DNA of 64,000 bases from Bradyrhizobium sp. CCBAU 53338 (GTDB lineage: Bacteria > Pseudomonadota > Alphaproteobacteria > Rhizobiales > Xanthobacteraceae), in contig NZ_CP030048.1 of the NCBI RefSeq assembly GCF_015291665.1, positions 1,302,001 through 1,366,000 of the forward strand, in the 5' to 3' direction. This document shows, in pieces, positions 48,928 through 58,302 of this stretch. How positions within the stretch are numbered: the stretch's first letter is position 1; each line of letters opens with the position of its first letter. Made by a program: the position numbers and the translations under genes. The notes below the pieces were generated by a model that searched no databases, was not told the DNA's origin, and was given only the letters and a program-made list of their open reading frames with translations.

Positions 48928-49737
48928 GTGCCGCTGGAAGCTGTGGAGGCGAGACGGCTCTATCGCCAGGTCGCCGATCAATTGCGAAGCCTGATCGACA
49001 GCGGCGAGTACGCGGTCGGCAGCCGCTTGCCGACCGAGCGCGAGCTAGCGGAGCAGCTGAAGATCTCGCGGCCCACGGTGCGCGAGGCCCTGATTGCGCT
49101 CGAAGTCGAGGGCCGTGTTCGCATTCGCGTCGGCTCCGGCATCTACGTGACCGAGCCCGCCGACGCCGCGCCGGCGCCATCAGCCGTCATCGAAGGACCG
49201 TTCGAGCTGCTGCGCGCCCGCGAATTCCTCGAAAGTGCCATCGCAGAACAGGCCGCGCGCGTCGCGACGAGGGACGATGTCGCGCGAATCGATGCCGCGC
49301 TGGTCGCGATGGAGAACGTCGAGCATCCCGGTGAAGCCTCGATGGTCCATGACCGCGCCTTCCATATCGCAATCGCTGGATGTCTCGGCAACGCCGTGCT
49401 GGTGCGCGTGGTCGGCGAGCTGTTCGACCAGCGCCTCAATCCCTATTTCGCGCAGCTTGCGCAATATTTCGAGAACCCCACCACGTGGCGGACCGCGCTC
49501 AGCGAGCATCGGGCCGTGCGCGATGCCATCGCGGCGCGCCGGCCAAAGGCGGCCCGCGATGCCATGCGCGATCACCTCGCGCATTCGCAGGAGCGGTTTG
49601 CGCAGAATTTTGGCGCCGAGAGCACCGCAGGCGCGCCAGCGGCGCGGAAGCGGACGGCGCGATCCCCGGCTCAGCCGGGAAAGCCAAAGCGACCGTCGAA
49701 GAAAGAGGCCAAAAGCGGCAGTGCGCGGCGGCGATGA
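48928..49737 (+). CDS. uxuR: GntR/FadR-family regulator of hexuronate genes (UxuR-like)
   Basis: This 269-residue regulator has an N-terminal winged HTH (LYRQVADQLRSLIDSGEYAV, LPTERELAEQLKISRPTVRE) and a C-terminal FCD ligand domain (ARVATRDDVARIDAALVAME, HDRAFHIAIAGCLGN, EHRAVRDAIAARRPKAARDA), with a basic tail rich in Lys/Arg. The start GTG at 48928 follows GGGGAGG. Position between uxuB and uxuA genes and the TTGGT/ACCAA operator support the UxuR role. Confidence 0.82.
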   Translation: MPLEAVEARRLYRQVADQLRSLIDSGEYAVGSRLPTERELAEQLKISRPTVREALIALEVEGRVRIRVGSGIYVTEPADAAPAPSAVIEGPFELLRAREFLESAIAEQAARVATRDDVARIDAALVAMENVEHPGEASMVHDRAFHIAIAGCLGNAVLVRVVGELFDQRLNPYFAQLAQYFENPTTWRTALSEHRAVRDAIAARRPKAARDAMRDHLAHSQERFAQNFGAESTAGAPAARKRTARSPAQPGKPKRPSKKEAKSGSARRR

Positions 49738-49803
49738 GATTGGACGGCTCGTCTCGTTCCTGGGGCGGGTGAACGAAGCTGCAGACACAATGGGACTCTC
49801 CAA

Positions 49804-50853
49804 ATGACCTCGACCTCACTCGCCGCAACCCTGTTCGGCCCCGAAGACCTGCGCATGATCGAGCATCCGCTCGACAAACTCGCCGATGGCATGGTGCGCA
49901 TCCGCTTCGGCGCCGGCGGCATCTGCGGCTCGGACATGCACTATTTCCGCCACGCCCGGACCGGTGATTTCGTGGTGAAATCACCGCTGGTGCTCGGTCA
50001 CGAGATCTCGGGCCAGGTCGTCGAGATCGCAGGTTCCGCCGCGAACCTGAAGGTTGGTGATCGCGTCGCCGTCAACCCGTCGCGCTGGTGCGGTCATTGC
50101 GGCGCCTGCCGCGAGGGCCGCCAGAACCTTTGCGAGAACATCTACTTCATGGGCTCGGCGTCGAAGACGCCGCACATGCAGGGCGGTTTTGCCAACTACT
50201 TCGACGCGATCCCGGCGCAGTGCGTGAAGATTCCGGACCATGTGTCCTATCAGGCCGCAGCGCTGGCCGAGCCGCTCGCCGTCTGCCTTCACGCGGTCGC
50301 GCGCGCCGGCAACATCCAGGACAAGCGAGGCATCATCTTCGGTGCCGGCCCGATCGGGCTTCTGACCATGCTCGCCGCACGCCGCGCCGGCATGGCCGAC
50401 GTCACGGTGGCCGACATCGCGCCGGCGCCGCTTGCGTTCGCGACCAGGCTCGGCGCGTCCCATGTCGAGAACGTCTCTGGTGGCGAAGAGGGCCTGAAGG
50501 CGCAGGCCGCGTCGCGCCCCTACGACGTCGCCTTCGAGGTCTCGGGCACAGCCGCGGGCCTTGCCAGCGCGATCGGCATTGTCAGGCGCGGCGGCGTGGT
50601 GGTGCAGATCGGCAACCTGCCGGGCGGCCAGATTCCGACGCCGTCCAATGCCGTGATGGCGAAGGAGATCGACCTGCGCGGCTCGTTCCGCTTCGGGCTT
50701 GAATTCATGACGGCGGTGGAATTGATTGGTGCCGGCAGCGTCGACGTGCTGTCGCTGGTCACCGCCGAACGTCCGCTCTCGACCGCGCCGGATGCGTTGC
50801 GCCTGGCACTCGACCGCTCGCAGAGCGTCAAGGTCGTGCTGACCGCGAACTGA
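49804..50853 (+). CDS. idnD: L-idonate 5-dehydrogenase-like zinc dehydrogenase
   Basis: This 349-residue zinc medium-chain dehydrogenase has the catalytic ligands in AGGICGSDMHYF (Cys) and LGHEISGQVV (His-Glu), structural-zinc cysteines in CGHCGACREGRQNLC, and the Rossmann GIIFGAGPIGLLTMLAARR. It is close to L-idonate 5-dehydrogenase (IdnD), which makes 5-ketogluconate. The neighbouring uxuA and uxuB suggest use on a sugar acid. It lies 66 bp after uxuR and 13 bp before uxuA. Confidence 0.78.
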   Translation: MTSTSLAATLFGPEDLRMIEHPLDKLADGMVRIRFGAGGICGSDMHYFRHARTGDFVVKSPLVLGHEISGQVVEIAGSAANLKVGDRVAVNPSRWCGHCGACREGRQNLCENIYFMGSASKTPHMQGGFANYFDAIPAQCVKIPDHVSYQAAALAEPLAVCLHAVARAGNIQDKRGIIFGAGPIGLLTMLAARRAGMADVTVADIAPAPLAFATRLGASHVENVSGGEEGLKAQAASRPYDVAFEVSGTAAGLASAIGIVRRGGVVVQIGNLPGGQIPTPSNAVMAKEIDLRGSFRFGLEFMTAVELIGAGSVDVLSLVTAERPLSTAPDALRLALDRSQSVKVVLTAN

Positions 50854-50866
50854 TCGGAGAGGGCCG

Positions 50867-52057
50867 ATGATGCTAGAGGGATGGCGCTGGTACGGGCCGA
50901 ATGATCCCGTGTCCCTGGATGACGTCAGGCAGGCCGGCGCAAGCGATATCGTCTCGGCGCTGCATCAGGTGCCGATCGGCGAGGCCTGGACGCGCAAGGC
51001 GGTCGAGGAGCGCAAGAACTTCATCGAGAACGGCCAGCCCGGCCGCTCCCAGCTGACCTGGTCGGTGGTGGAATCGATTCCGATCCCCGACGACGTCAAG
51101 CGTCTCGGGGCCAGGGCGGCGAAGTCGATCGAAGCCTGGATCGCGAGCCTGGAAGCGGTCGCCGCGTCCGGCATCAAGATCATCTGCTACAACTTCATGC
51201 CTGTCGTCGACTGGTGCCGCACGGATCTCGAATGGGAACTGCCGAACGGGGCCCGCGCCCTGCGCTTCGACCAGGACCGCTTTGCGGCGTTCGAGCTGCA
51301 TATCCTGGAGCGCCCCGCCGCCGTGCAAGAGTATTCGCCCGAGCAGCAGGCGCGCGCCAGGAAGCTGTTCGAGAAGATGAGCCAGGCCGATATCGACTAT
51401 CTCATCATGGTCATCGCCAGCGCGCTGCCGGGCTCGACCACCGAGCCGATGACGATCCCGCAATTCCGCGACAAGCTGGATGCCTATCGCGACATCACGC
51501 CAAAAATCCTGCGGCAGCATCTTGCCGAATTCCTGGCGCGCGTCGCGCCCGTCGCCGAGCAGCTCGGCGTATCGCTGACGCTGCACCCGGACGATCCGCC
51601 GCGGCCGCTGTTCGGCCTGCCGCGCATCGCCTCCACCGCTGAGGATTACCAGGCGCTGTTCGATGCCGTGCCGTCAAAAGCCAACGGCATCTGCCTGTGC
51701 ACGGGCTCGCTCGGCGTGCGCGCTGAGAACAACCTGCCCGCCATGGCCGAACGGTTCGGCCCACGCATCGGCTTTGCCCATCTGCGCGCGACCAGGCGCG
51801 AGGCCGACGGCTTGTCCTTCCATGAGTCCGATCACCTCGACGGTGACGTCGACATGATTGCGGTGCTGAATGCGCTGTTGAAGGAAAGCGCGCGGCGTTC
51901 ACCGGACGAGCGCATCGTGTTTCGCCCGGATCACGGCCACCGCATGCTCGACGATCTCGCCGCCACCAGGCGCACCAACCCCGGCTACACCGCAATCGGC
52001 CGCCTCCGCGGCCTCGCCGAGCTGCGCGGCGCGATCCGGGCAATCGAGCATCAATAA
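50867..52057 (+). CDS. uxuA: Mannonate dehydratase UxuA
   Basis: UxuA (396 aa) dehydrates D-mannonate to 2-keto-3-deoxygluconate. Family features are MLEGWRWYGPNDPVSLDDVR, SALHQVPIGEAWTRKAVEER, IKIICYNFMPVVDWCRTDLE, SLTLHPDDPPRPLFGLPRI, NGICLCTGSLGVRAENNLP (metal-site region) and RPDHGHRMLDDL. The length is as expected. The GGAG site precedes the ATG pair at 50867. Its last 7 bp overlap, tail to tail, the LysR gene. With UxuB it completes fructuronate to KDG conversion. Confidence 0.95.
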   Translation: MMLEGWRWYGPNDPVSLDDVRQAGASDIVSALHQVPIGEAWTRKAVEERKNFIENGQPGRSQLTWSVVESIPIPDDVKRLGARAAKSIEAWIASLEAVAASGIKIICYNFMPVVDWCRTDLEWELPNGARALRFDQDRFAAFELHILERPAAVQEYSPEQQARARKLFEKMSQADIDYLIMVIASALPGSTTEPMTIPQFRDKLDAYRDITPKILRQHLAEFLARVAPVAEQLGVSLTLHPDDPPRPLFGLPRIASTAEDYQALFDAVPSKANGICLCTGSLGVRAENNLPAMAERFGPRIGFAHLRATRREADGLSFHESDHLDGDVDMIAVLNALLKESARRSPDERIVFRPDHGHRMLDDLAATRRTNPGYTAIGRLRGLAELRGAIRAIEHQ

Positions 52058-52989
52058 CACGCCGCCATCGCGCCGAGCTTCGGATAGAGCCGGTCGATCG
52101 CCGCGATCTCGCTGTGCATCTGGTCGATGATCCAGTCGCGGATCTCGGCGGCGATGGGACGCATCGGGAGGTTGCGTGGCGGCAGGAATTCGCAGATGCG
52201 GCGCGTGGTCGTGAGCCGGTCGGAGGCCGGCACCAGCGCGCCGGTCAGCAGCCAGTGCGAGGCGACCGTCAGCCAGCCGAGCGCGATGCCCTGCCCGAGC
52301 AGGGCGGCCTGCACCACGACGGCGTAGTCGGTGAAGCTCAGCCCCTTGGCCGCGCCGCGGCGCCCTGTGAGCAGCGAAGTATAGTCCGCCGCCCAATCGC
52401 CCGGCGTCTCGGCGAGGCGGATGATGGTGTTGCCCTCGGTGGGATCGGCCTCGCTTAGATAACCCGGGCTGCACATCGGCAGCATCACTTCCTTCATTAC
52501 CAGCGTGCCGCCGGACGACGGCTCCTCGCGATCACGGAAGCGCATGCCGAGGTCGACATTCTCCACCGGCCCGCGCAGCGCGCCGGAGATCAGCTGGAAT
52601 CGCAGGTCGATCTGCGGAAACCGCTTCTGCAGCTTGTCGATCCGCGGCATCAGCCAGTGCGTGGTGAAGGCGGAGGACACCGACAGCGTCACCGTCTCGG
52701 TGCCCTTGCGGCGCCGCTCGATCTCGACAAGGCCAGTCTCGATGCTGCGAAAGCCGTCGAGCACGCGGCGATAGAGCAGCTCGCCTTCCTCGGTGAGCAC
52801 CGCGCGGCCCGCCTTGCGATCGAACAGGCGAACGCCGAGGTGCTCCTCGAACTGTCCGAGCATGCGGCTCACCGCGGGCTGCGTGACGTTCAATTCGGCG
52901 GCTGCAGCCGTGAAGCTGCCATTGCGCGCTGCTGCGTCGAAGACGAACAGGGCGTTACTGGAGGGCAGCATGCGGCGCAGCTCTGGCAT
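52051..52989 (-). CDS. LysR-family regulator (GcvA-like)
   Basis: This 312-residue LysR regulator has an N-terminal wHTH LFVFDAAARNGSFTAAAAELNVTQPAVSRML (described in part) and a substrate domain starting VTLSVSSAFTTHWLMPRI, typical of the GcvA-like subgroup. It is divergent from the polyamine-type ABC operon (53202), with a palindrome at 53018 near its own start. It likely regulates that operon and itself. The inducer is unknown. Confidence 0.9.
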   Translation of the reverse strand: MPELRRMLPSSNALFVFDAAARNGSFTAAAAELNVTQPAVSRMLGQFEEHLGVRLFDRKAGRAVLTEEGELLYRRVLDGFRSIETGLVEIERRRKGTETVTLSVSSAFTTHWLMPRIDKLQKRFPQIDLRFQLISGALRGPVENVDLGMRFRDREEPSSGGTLVMKEVMLPMCSPGYLSEADPTEGNTIIRLAETPGDWAADYTSLLTGRRGAAKGLSFTDYAVVVQAALLGQGIALGWLTVASHWLLTGALVPASDRLTTTRRICEFLPPRNLPMRPIAAEIRDWIIDQMHSEIAAIDRLYPKLGAMAACY

Positions 52990-53017
52990 AACGTCATGTT
53001 ATGAGCGTGGTGAGAAT

Positions 53018-53041
53018 TTGGCAATTGCCCAGTTTTGCCAA
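53018..53041. promoter_or_regulatory. LysR operator candidate
   Basis: TTGGCAA (53018-53024) and TTGCCAA (53035-53041) are an inverted repeat with a 10-bp spacer, and the left half is also part of the perfect palindrome GGCAATTGCC (53020-53029). It lies 29 bp from the lysR start. The divergent operon begins 160 bp away; the rest of 52990-53201 has only a weak TATAAA near 53137. Confidence 0.5.
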
Positions 53042-53201
53042 GTCTGTTGTCATCGGCATCACAGCCTAAAGACAGGGCTCATGCGAGAGGTTTAGGTGCG
53101 CTGCACGCTTCAACCGTGAGTGCGCGAGTTTCCTGTCTATAAAGCAGGCTTATGGCGCGCAGTGAGGCACGCCATTGCAGGGGAACGGGCGAGGTCGATC
53201 G

Positions 53202-54281
53202 TTGGACAAACGAGCGGAAAGCGTCGAGATCAGGTCCGCGAGCAAGGCGTATGGTGCCGTTCGCGCCCTCGACGACGTTTCCCTCAACGTCGGTGCCGGC
53301 GAATTCGTCTCGCTGCTCGGTCCCTCCGGCTCCGGCAAGACCACGCTGCTCGGCATTCTGGGCGGCTTCATCCTGCCGACCTCAGGCACGATTCTGTTCG
53401 GCGGCCGCGACGTCACCTACATGCCGCCGCACAAGCGCGACATCGGCGTGGTGTTCCAGAACTACGCGTTGTTCCCGCACATGAGCGTCGGCGAGAACGT
53501 TGCGTTTCCCTTGCGGGCGCGGCGCCTGCCGAAAGCGATCTGGCCCGACAAGGTGCGCGCGGCGCTCAGCATGGTGGGCCTTGCCGGCTACGAGGAGCGC
53601 GGCATCGCGCAGCTCTCCGGCGGCCAGCGCCAGCGCGTCGCGCTCGCGCGCGCCATGATCTTCGAGCCGCAGCTGATCCTGATGGACGAGCCGCTCTCGG
53701 CGCTCGACAAGCAGCTCCGCGAATCCATGCAGATCGAGCTGCGCGCGCTGCACAAGCGCATCGGCGCCACCATCATCTACGTCACCCATGACCAGCGCGA
53801 GGCGCTGACCATGAGCGACCGGGTCGCCGTCATGAAGGACGGCCGCCTGATCCAGATCGACGCGCCAGAGCGGCTGCACGATCATCCCGCCGATTCCTTC
53901 GTCGCGAGTTTCATTGGCGAGGCGACGATGTTGCCGGTCCGCCGCGTCGATGCCTCCAGCGTCGCGCTCGGCAACGCGCTTCTGCGCAGCGCCCGCGCCA
54001 TTCCCAATGGCGACGCCCTGATGCTCGCCGTGCACAGCGAAAAACTGCTGATCGACGACGGCGCGCAGGATGCCGCCTGCAACCGGCTCACCGGGACGGT
54101 CACCGACATCGTCTACCAAGGCGAGAGCTTGCGCATTTTCCTGGCGCTGACTGACGGCATCGCGCTCAGCCTGCGCCAGCCGAGCTACCACCAGGCCTAT
54201 AGCCGTATCCCGCCGCTCGGCGGCAGCCTCACCGTCACCCTTCACCCCGAGGACACCATCGTGGTGCCCAGGGTGGACTGA
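53202..54281 (+). CDS. Polyamine-type ABC transporter ATPase (PotA-like)
   Basis: This 359-residue ATPase has Walker A GPSGSGKTT, Q-loop FQNYALFPHMSV, signature LSGGQRQRVALARA, Walker B LILMDEPLSALD and switch YVTHDQREALTMSD, then a TOBE domain (LTGTVTDIVYQGESLRIFLA). The chosen start is TTG at 53202 (DKRAESVEIRSASKAYG) behind GAGG; an alternative at 53175 lies 9 codons upstream. It heads an operon of HAD, flavoprotein, binding protein and two permeases. Confidence 0.9.
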   Translation: MDKRAESVEIRSASKAYGAVRALDDVSLNVGAGEFVSLLGPSGSGKTTLLGILGGFILPTSGTILFGGRDVTYMPPHKRDIGVVFQNYALFPHMSVGENVAFPLRARRLPKAIWPDKVRAALSMVGLAGYEERGIAQLSGGQRQRVALARAMIFEPQLILMDEPLSALDKQLRESMQIELRALHKRIGATIIYVTHDQREALTMSDRVAVMKDGRLIQIDAPERLHDHPADSFVASFIGEATMLPVRRVDASSVALGNALLRSARAIPNGDALMLAVHSEKLLIDDGAQDAACNRLTGTVTDIVYQGESLRIFLALTDGIALSLRQPSYHQAYSRIPPLGGSLTVTLHPEDTIVVPRVD

Positions 54282-54316
54282 ACATGAATCTGGTCCAACT
54301 GAGAGAAGAGACTGAT

Positions 54317-55030
54317 ATGTCGACCCAAGCCGCGTTCAGCAATTTCAAGGTTCTCACCTTCGACGTCGTCGGCACCTTGATCGATTTCGAGACCGGCGTG
54401 CTCAACGCGGTGCGCAAGATCTCGGGCAAGACGCCGGCCGAGCTCAGCGACGAGCAGATCTTCGAGCCCTACAAGCGCGGACGCGACAGGCACTACGAGC
54501 GCTCCAGCGAGGCGATGTTCCACGTCTACCGCCATCTCGCCACCGAGCTCGGTCTGCCCGCCGACGATGCGTCCTGCGACGTGTTCCAGCTCTCGGTGCT
54601 GCGCTGGGGGCCGTTCTCCGACTCGGTGGAAGCGCTCAAGCGCCTGCGTACCAAATTCCGGCTTGTTGCGATGACCAATGCCGACCGCGTTGCGCTGTCC
54701 TGCTACGCTCACGCACTCGGCAATCCCTTCGACGACACCGTCTGCGCCGACGACACCGGCGTCGCAAAGCCGAACCCGGAATTCTTCGCCTACAACAAGG
54801 GTCGGCAGTCGGCCTTCGGCTACAAGCAGTCCGACATCCTGCACGTCGCGCAGAGCCAGTACCACGACATCGGGATCGCCCGGAAGCTCGGCTACAAGGT
54901 CTGCTGGATCGAGCGCCGCCAGGGCATCGCCGGATTCGGCGGCACGCCCGCCGTCGAGACGCTGACCAAGCCGGACTTCCATTTCCCGACGCTGAGGGCG
55001 CTGGCCGACGCCGCCATCGGCGCGGCGTAG
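54317..55030 (+). CDS. Type II haloacid dehalogenase-like HAD hydrolase
   Basis: This 237-residue HAD protein resembles L-2-haloacid dehalogenases: motif I LTFDVVGTLIDFETG with nucleophile Asp16, MTNADRVALSCYA and DTGVAKPNPEFFAY with Lys, then HVAQSQYHDIGIARKLGY. The second Asp of motif I, needed by phosphatases, is absent (DVVGT), as in dehalogenases. The ATG at 54317 follows GAAGAG. Its place in a polyamine-type transport operon argues for an unknown physiological substrate. Confidence 0.82.
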   Translation: MSTQAAFSNFKVLTFDVVGTLIDFETGVLNAVRKISGKTPAELSDEQIFEPYKRGRDRHYERSSEAMFHVYRHLATELGLPADDASCDVFQLSVLRWGPFSDSVEALKRLRTKFRLVAMTNADRVALSCYAHALGNPFDDTVCADDTGVAKPNPEFFAYNKGRQSAFGYKQSDILHVAQSQYHDIGIARKLGYKVCWIERRQGIAGFGGTPAVETLTKPDFHFPTLRALADAAIGAA

Positions 55031-55044
55031 GGAGGACCGCGGAC

Positions 55045-56352
55045 ATGACACCAGACTGGAACGCGCTGCCATCGGCCAACTCGCTGTGGGAAGCCACAGC
55101 CGAGCCTGCGCGCGAATTTCCGGTCCTGTCAGGTGAGCAACAGGCGGATGTGGTGATTGTCGGTGCCGGCTATACCGGCCTCTCCGCCGCGCACCACATC
55201 GCCAAGAGTGGTCTGTCGCCGGTCGTGCTCGAGGCCGTCAGGCCCGGCTGGGGCGCGAGCGGCCGCAATGGCGGCGTGATTACCGCAAAGTTTCGCCTCT
55301 CGTTTCGCGAGATCGACACCGCGCATGGCCGCGCGATGGCCAGGCGCATGTACGAGATCGCGCATGAATCGACCGACATGGTCGAGGAGCTCGTCTCCGA
55401 ATTCGGCATCACCCGCGCCAATCTGACCCGCACCGGTCAGGTGAAGGCTGCCCATAACGAGACGACGCTGAAGGCGGCCATCGACGAAGCCAATTGGATG
55501 ACGCGCGAGATGGGCTCAGCCGAGGTCCGCATCCTCGACAAGCGCGGCGTGCGCGAGGAGACCGGCTCCGACATTTTCGTCGGCGGCGTGCTCAATCCCG
55601 GCTCGGGCGGCATTCATCCGCTGAATTATCTGCGCGGCCTCGCCGATGGCGTGGCGCGCCGTGGCGTGCCCGTCTTCCAGGAATCGCCGGTGATCAAACT
55701 GCGGCGTGAGGGCGACGGCATCGTCGCCGAGACGCCGCAAGGCGCGGTGCGCGCCAAACAGGCGATCATCGCCACCAACAGCTATTCCGATCTCACCGGA
55801 GCGACCGCGCAGATGCAGCGCACGCTGATCCCGTTCCGCAGCGCCCTCATCGCGACCGAAAAACTGCCGCGCAATCTCGCTGGCAAATTGATGCCGACGG
55901 GGCGAACCTATACCGAGACCAAGCGGATGATGCGCTGGTTCCGCATGGTCGACAATCGCGTGATCTTTGGTGGTCGCGGCGCCTTCGGCAAGCAGGATTC
56001 GCAAGCCGCCTTCGACGCGCTGCGCAAGGCGATGGTCGGCATCTTCCCCGATCTGGCCGAGGTCCCGCTCGCCTACAAATGGTCGGGCCTCGTCGGCATG
56101 ACCTTGGATTCGGTGCCGCATATCGGCCGGATCGACGACCGGACGTTGGTCTCTATGGGCTACAACGGCGCGGGCGTCGCGATGTCGAGCCTGATGGGCC
56201 GCTATCTCGCTGCCTTCGTGCGCGGCGAGACGCCCGACGTCGGACTGCTCGACGTCAGCCGCATGAAGGCGATTCCGTTCTATCCGCTGCGCGAGCCTGC
56301 CGTGCGCATGGTCGCGGGCTGGTACCAGTTTCTCGATGCGATCGGTCAATAG
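55045..56352 (+). CDS. FAD-dependent amine oxidoreductase (DAO/PuuB-like)
   Basis: This 435-residue flavoprotein of the D-amino acid oxidase fold has the dinucleotide site DVVIVGAGYTGLSAAHHIAK, the GWGASGRNGGVITAKFR motif seen in gamma-glutamylputrescine oxidases (PuuB), and the C-terminal GYNGAGVAMSSLMGRYLA. It probably oxidises the amine brought in by the adjacent transporter. The ATG at 55045 has GGAGG. It is 14 bp after the HAD gene. Confidence 0.88.
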   Translation: MTPDWNALPSANSLWEATAEPAREFPVLSGEQQADVVIVGAGYTGLSAAHHIAKSGLSPVVLEAVRPGWGASGRNGGVITAKFRLSFREIDTAHGRAMARRMYEIAHESTDMVEELVSEFGITRANLTRTGQVKAAHNETTLKAAIDEANWMTREMGSAEVRILDKRGVREETGSDIFVGGVLNPGSGGIHPLNYLRGLADGVARRGVPVFQESPVIKLRREGDGIVAETPQGAVRAKQAIIATNSYSDLTGATAQMQRTLIPFRSALIATEKLPRNLAGKLMPTGRTYTETKRMMRWFRMVDNRVIFGGRGAFGKQDSQAAFDALRKAMVGIFPDLAEVPLAYKWSGLVGMTLDSVPHIGRIDDRTLVSMGYNGAGVAMSSLMGRYLAAFVRGETPDVGLLDVSRMKAIPFYPLREPAVRMVAGWYQFLDAIGQ

Positions 56353-56374
56353 GATCACTTTGGAGGAGGCGAGG

Positions 56375-57421
56375 ATGACGATGAAACGGAATTTGCGACT
56401 GGGCTGCGTGCTGCTGGGCGCAGTCGGATTGACGACCGCGGCCGACGCCGCCGAGCAGATCACCTTCGTCTCGCAAGGCGGCGCCTATCAGCAGGCGCAG
56501 ACGGTGGCGATCCTCGATCCCTCCGCCAAGAAGCTCGGCATCACCATCAACCAGGATTCCATTCCCGACGCCTGGCCCGCGATCAAGACGCAGGTCGGCA
56601 GCGGCAAGCCGATCTGGGACGTCGTCGACACCCCGACCGGCTACTGCCTGCGCGGCGGCGAGCAGGGCCTGATCGAGAAGCTGGATTTCTCGAAGATCCC
56701 GAACGCGGCGGCGATGCCGGAGGCCTATCGCAGTCCTTATTCGGTGTCCTACGAATTCTATTCGAGCGTGCTGGCCTACAGCCAGAAGACCTTCCCGAAG
56801 GACGCGCCGAACAGCTGGGCCGATTTCTGGGACGTCAAGAAATTCCCCGGCCGCCGCGCGCTGCGCAACCATCCGATCGCCACGCTCGAGGCCGCACTGA
56901 TGGCCGACGGCGTTGCGCCCGACAAGCTCTATCCGCTCGATGTCGATCGTGCCTTCAAGAAGCTGGAAGAGATCAAGCCCAACATCACGGTGTGGTGGAC
57001 CTCGGGCGCGCAATCGGCGCAGCTCCTCAACGACGGCGAGGTCGACATGGAGATGGCCTGGAACGGGCGCGTCAGCGCGGTCGCGAAGGAAGGCGCCAAG
57101 GTTGGCTTCACCTACAACCAGGGCATCCTGCAGAGCACCTCGCTCTGCATCCTCAAGGGCGCGCCAAATCTCGACACCGCCGTGAAATTCCTCAACGAAG
57201 CCGTCGATCCCGTGCACCAGGCCAATCTGCCCCTGCAGATCGACTATGGCCCCGGCAACCCGAAGGCGTTCGAGACCAACGTGATCAAGCCCGAGCGCGC
57301 GGCGCAATTGCCGAGCGAGCCGGTCAATGCAGCCAAGCAAGCGCTGATGTCCTACGCCTGGTGGTCCTCGCCGGCCGGCGAAGCCGCCGAGAAGCGCTGG
57401 GCCTCGTTCATGCAGAAATAG
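56375..57421 (+). CDS. Polyamine-type ABC substrate-binding protein
   Basis: This 348-residue periplasmic binding protein (PotD/PotF-like family) has a signal peptide (LRLGCVLLGAVGLTTAADA). The mature part shows ITFVSQGGAYQQAQTVAILD, WDVVDTPTGYCLRGGEQGLI, WADFWDVKKFPGRRALRNHP and NDGEVDMEMAWNGRVSAVAK. The ATG at 56375 follows GGAGGAGG. The ligand may be an amine or an amino-acid derivative. Confidence 0.9.
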   Translation: MTMKRNLRLGCVLLGAVGLTTAADAAEQITFVSQGGAYQQAQTVAILDPSAKKLGITINQDSIPDAWPAIKTQVGSGKPIWDVVDTPTGYCLRGGEQGLIEKLDFSKIPNAAAMPEAYRSPYSVSYEFYSSVLAYSQKTFPKDAPNSWADFWDVKKFPGRRALRNHPIATLEAALMADGVAPDKLYPLDVDRAFKKLEEIKPNITVWWTSGAQSAQLLNDGEVDMEMAWNGRVSAVAKEGAKVGFTYNQGILQSTSLCILKGAPNLDTAVKFLNEAVDPVHQANLPLQIDYGPGNPKAFETNVIKPERAAQLPSEPVNAAKQALMSYAWWSSPAGEAAEKRWASFMQK

Positions 57422-57432
57422 GCGAGGCAGCC

Positions 57433-58302
57433 TTGGCGACATCAGTGCCAGATCCTTCCGAGAAGCATCAGCGCCGCGAACACGGCCTGATGCTGGCATT
57501 GGTGTCGCCGGCGCTGCTGGTGATCCTGGCTCTGATCGTGCTGCCGGTCGGCTGGCTCGCCTGGCAGTCGATCTATCATGACGGCTTCACGCTGGAGAAC
57601 TATCGCCGCGTCTTTACCGAGGACATCTACTGGCGCAGCTTTGCGCTGACCTTCGAGATCAGCCTCGCGGTCACCGTCATCGCGCTGCTGCTCGGCTATC
57701 CCGTGGCCTACCTCGCCAATTCGGTGCCGAAGGGCTGGAGCATCCTCATTCTGTCGCTGGTCGTGCTGCCGTTCTGGACCAGTGTGCTGGTGCGGGCCTA
57801 TGCCTGGCTGGCGCTGCTCCAGCGCACTGGCGTGATCAACCAGTTGCTGCGCTATCTCGATGTGATCTCCGAGCCGCTCGCGCTGGTGCACAACACCTTC
57901 GGCACGGTGGTGGCGACCGTGCACATCTTGCTGCCGTTCATGGTGCTGCCGCTCTACGCCACCATGCAGAAGATCCCCGGCGATCTCATGCAGGCCGGCG
58001 CCAGCCTGGGCGCGAGCCCGTCGCTGACATTCTTCCGCGTGTTCCTGCCGCTGTCGCTGCCGGGCGTGCTCGCCGGGTGCACCATGGTGTTCGTGCTCTG
58101 CCTCGGCTTCTACATCACGCCGGAGCTGCTCGGTGGCGGGCGCACGGTGATGGTGTCGATGCTGGTGAGCCGCAATGTCGAGCTCTACAACCAGTTCGGC
58201 GCTGCGAGCGCAGTCGCGGTGGTGCTGCTCTTGAGTGTGCTCGCGATCTTCTTCGTCGTCAGCCGCTTCATCTCGCTCGATCGCGTGCTGGGGCAGAAAT
58301 GA
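57433..58302 (+). CDS. Polyamine-type ABC permease, PotB-like
   Basis: This 289-residue permease has helices such as LMLALVSPALLVILALIVLP and the EAA-like loop LMQAGASLGASPSLTFFRVF followed by LPLSLPGVLAGCTMVFVLCLGFYITPELLGG (described in part), typical of PotB/PotH. The start is TTG at 57433 behind GAGG, 11 bp after the binding-protein gene. Its stop is overlapped by the next start. Confidence 0.9.
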   Translation: MATSVPDPSEKHQRREHGLMLALVSPALLVILALIVLPVGWLAWQSIYHDGFTLENYRRVFTEDIYWRSFALTFEISLAVTVIALLLGYPVAYLANSVPKGWSILILSLVVLPFWTSVLVRAYAWLALLQRTGVINQLLRYLDVISEPLALVHNTFGTVVATVHILLPFMVLPLYATMQKIPGDLMQAGASLGASPSLTFFRVFLPLSLPGVLAGCTMVFVLCLGFYITPELLGGGRTVMVSMLVSRNVELYNQFGAASAVAVVLLLSVLAIFFVVSRFISLDRVLGQK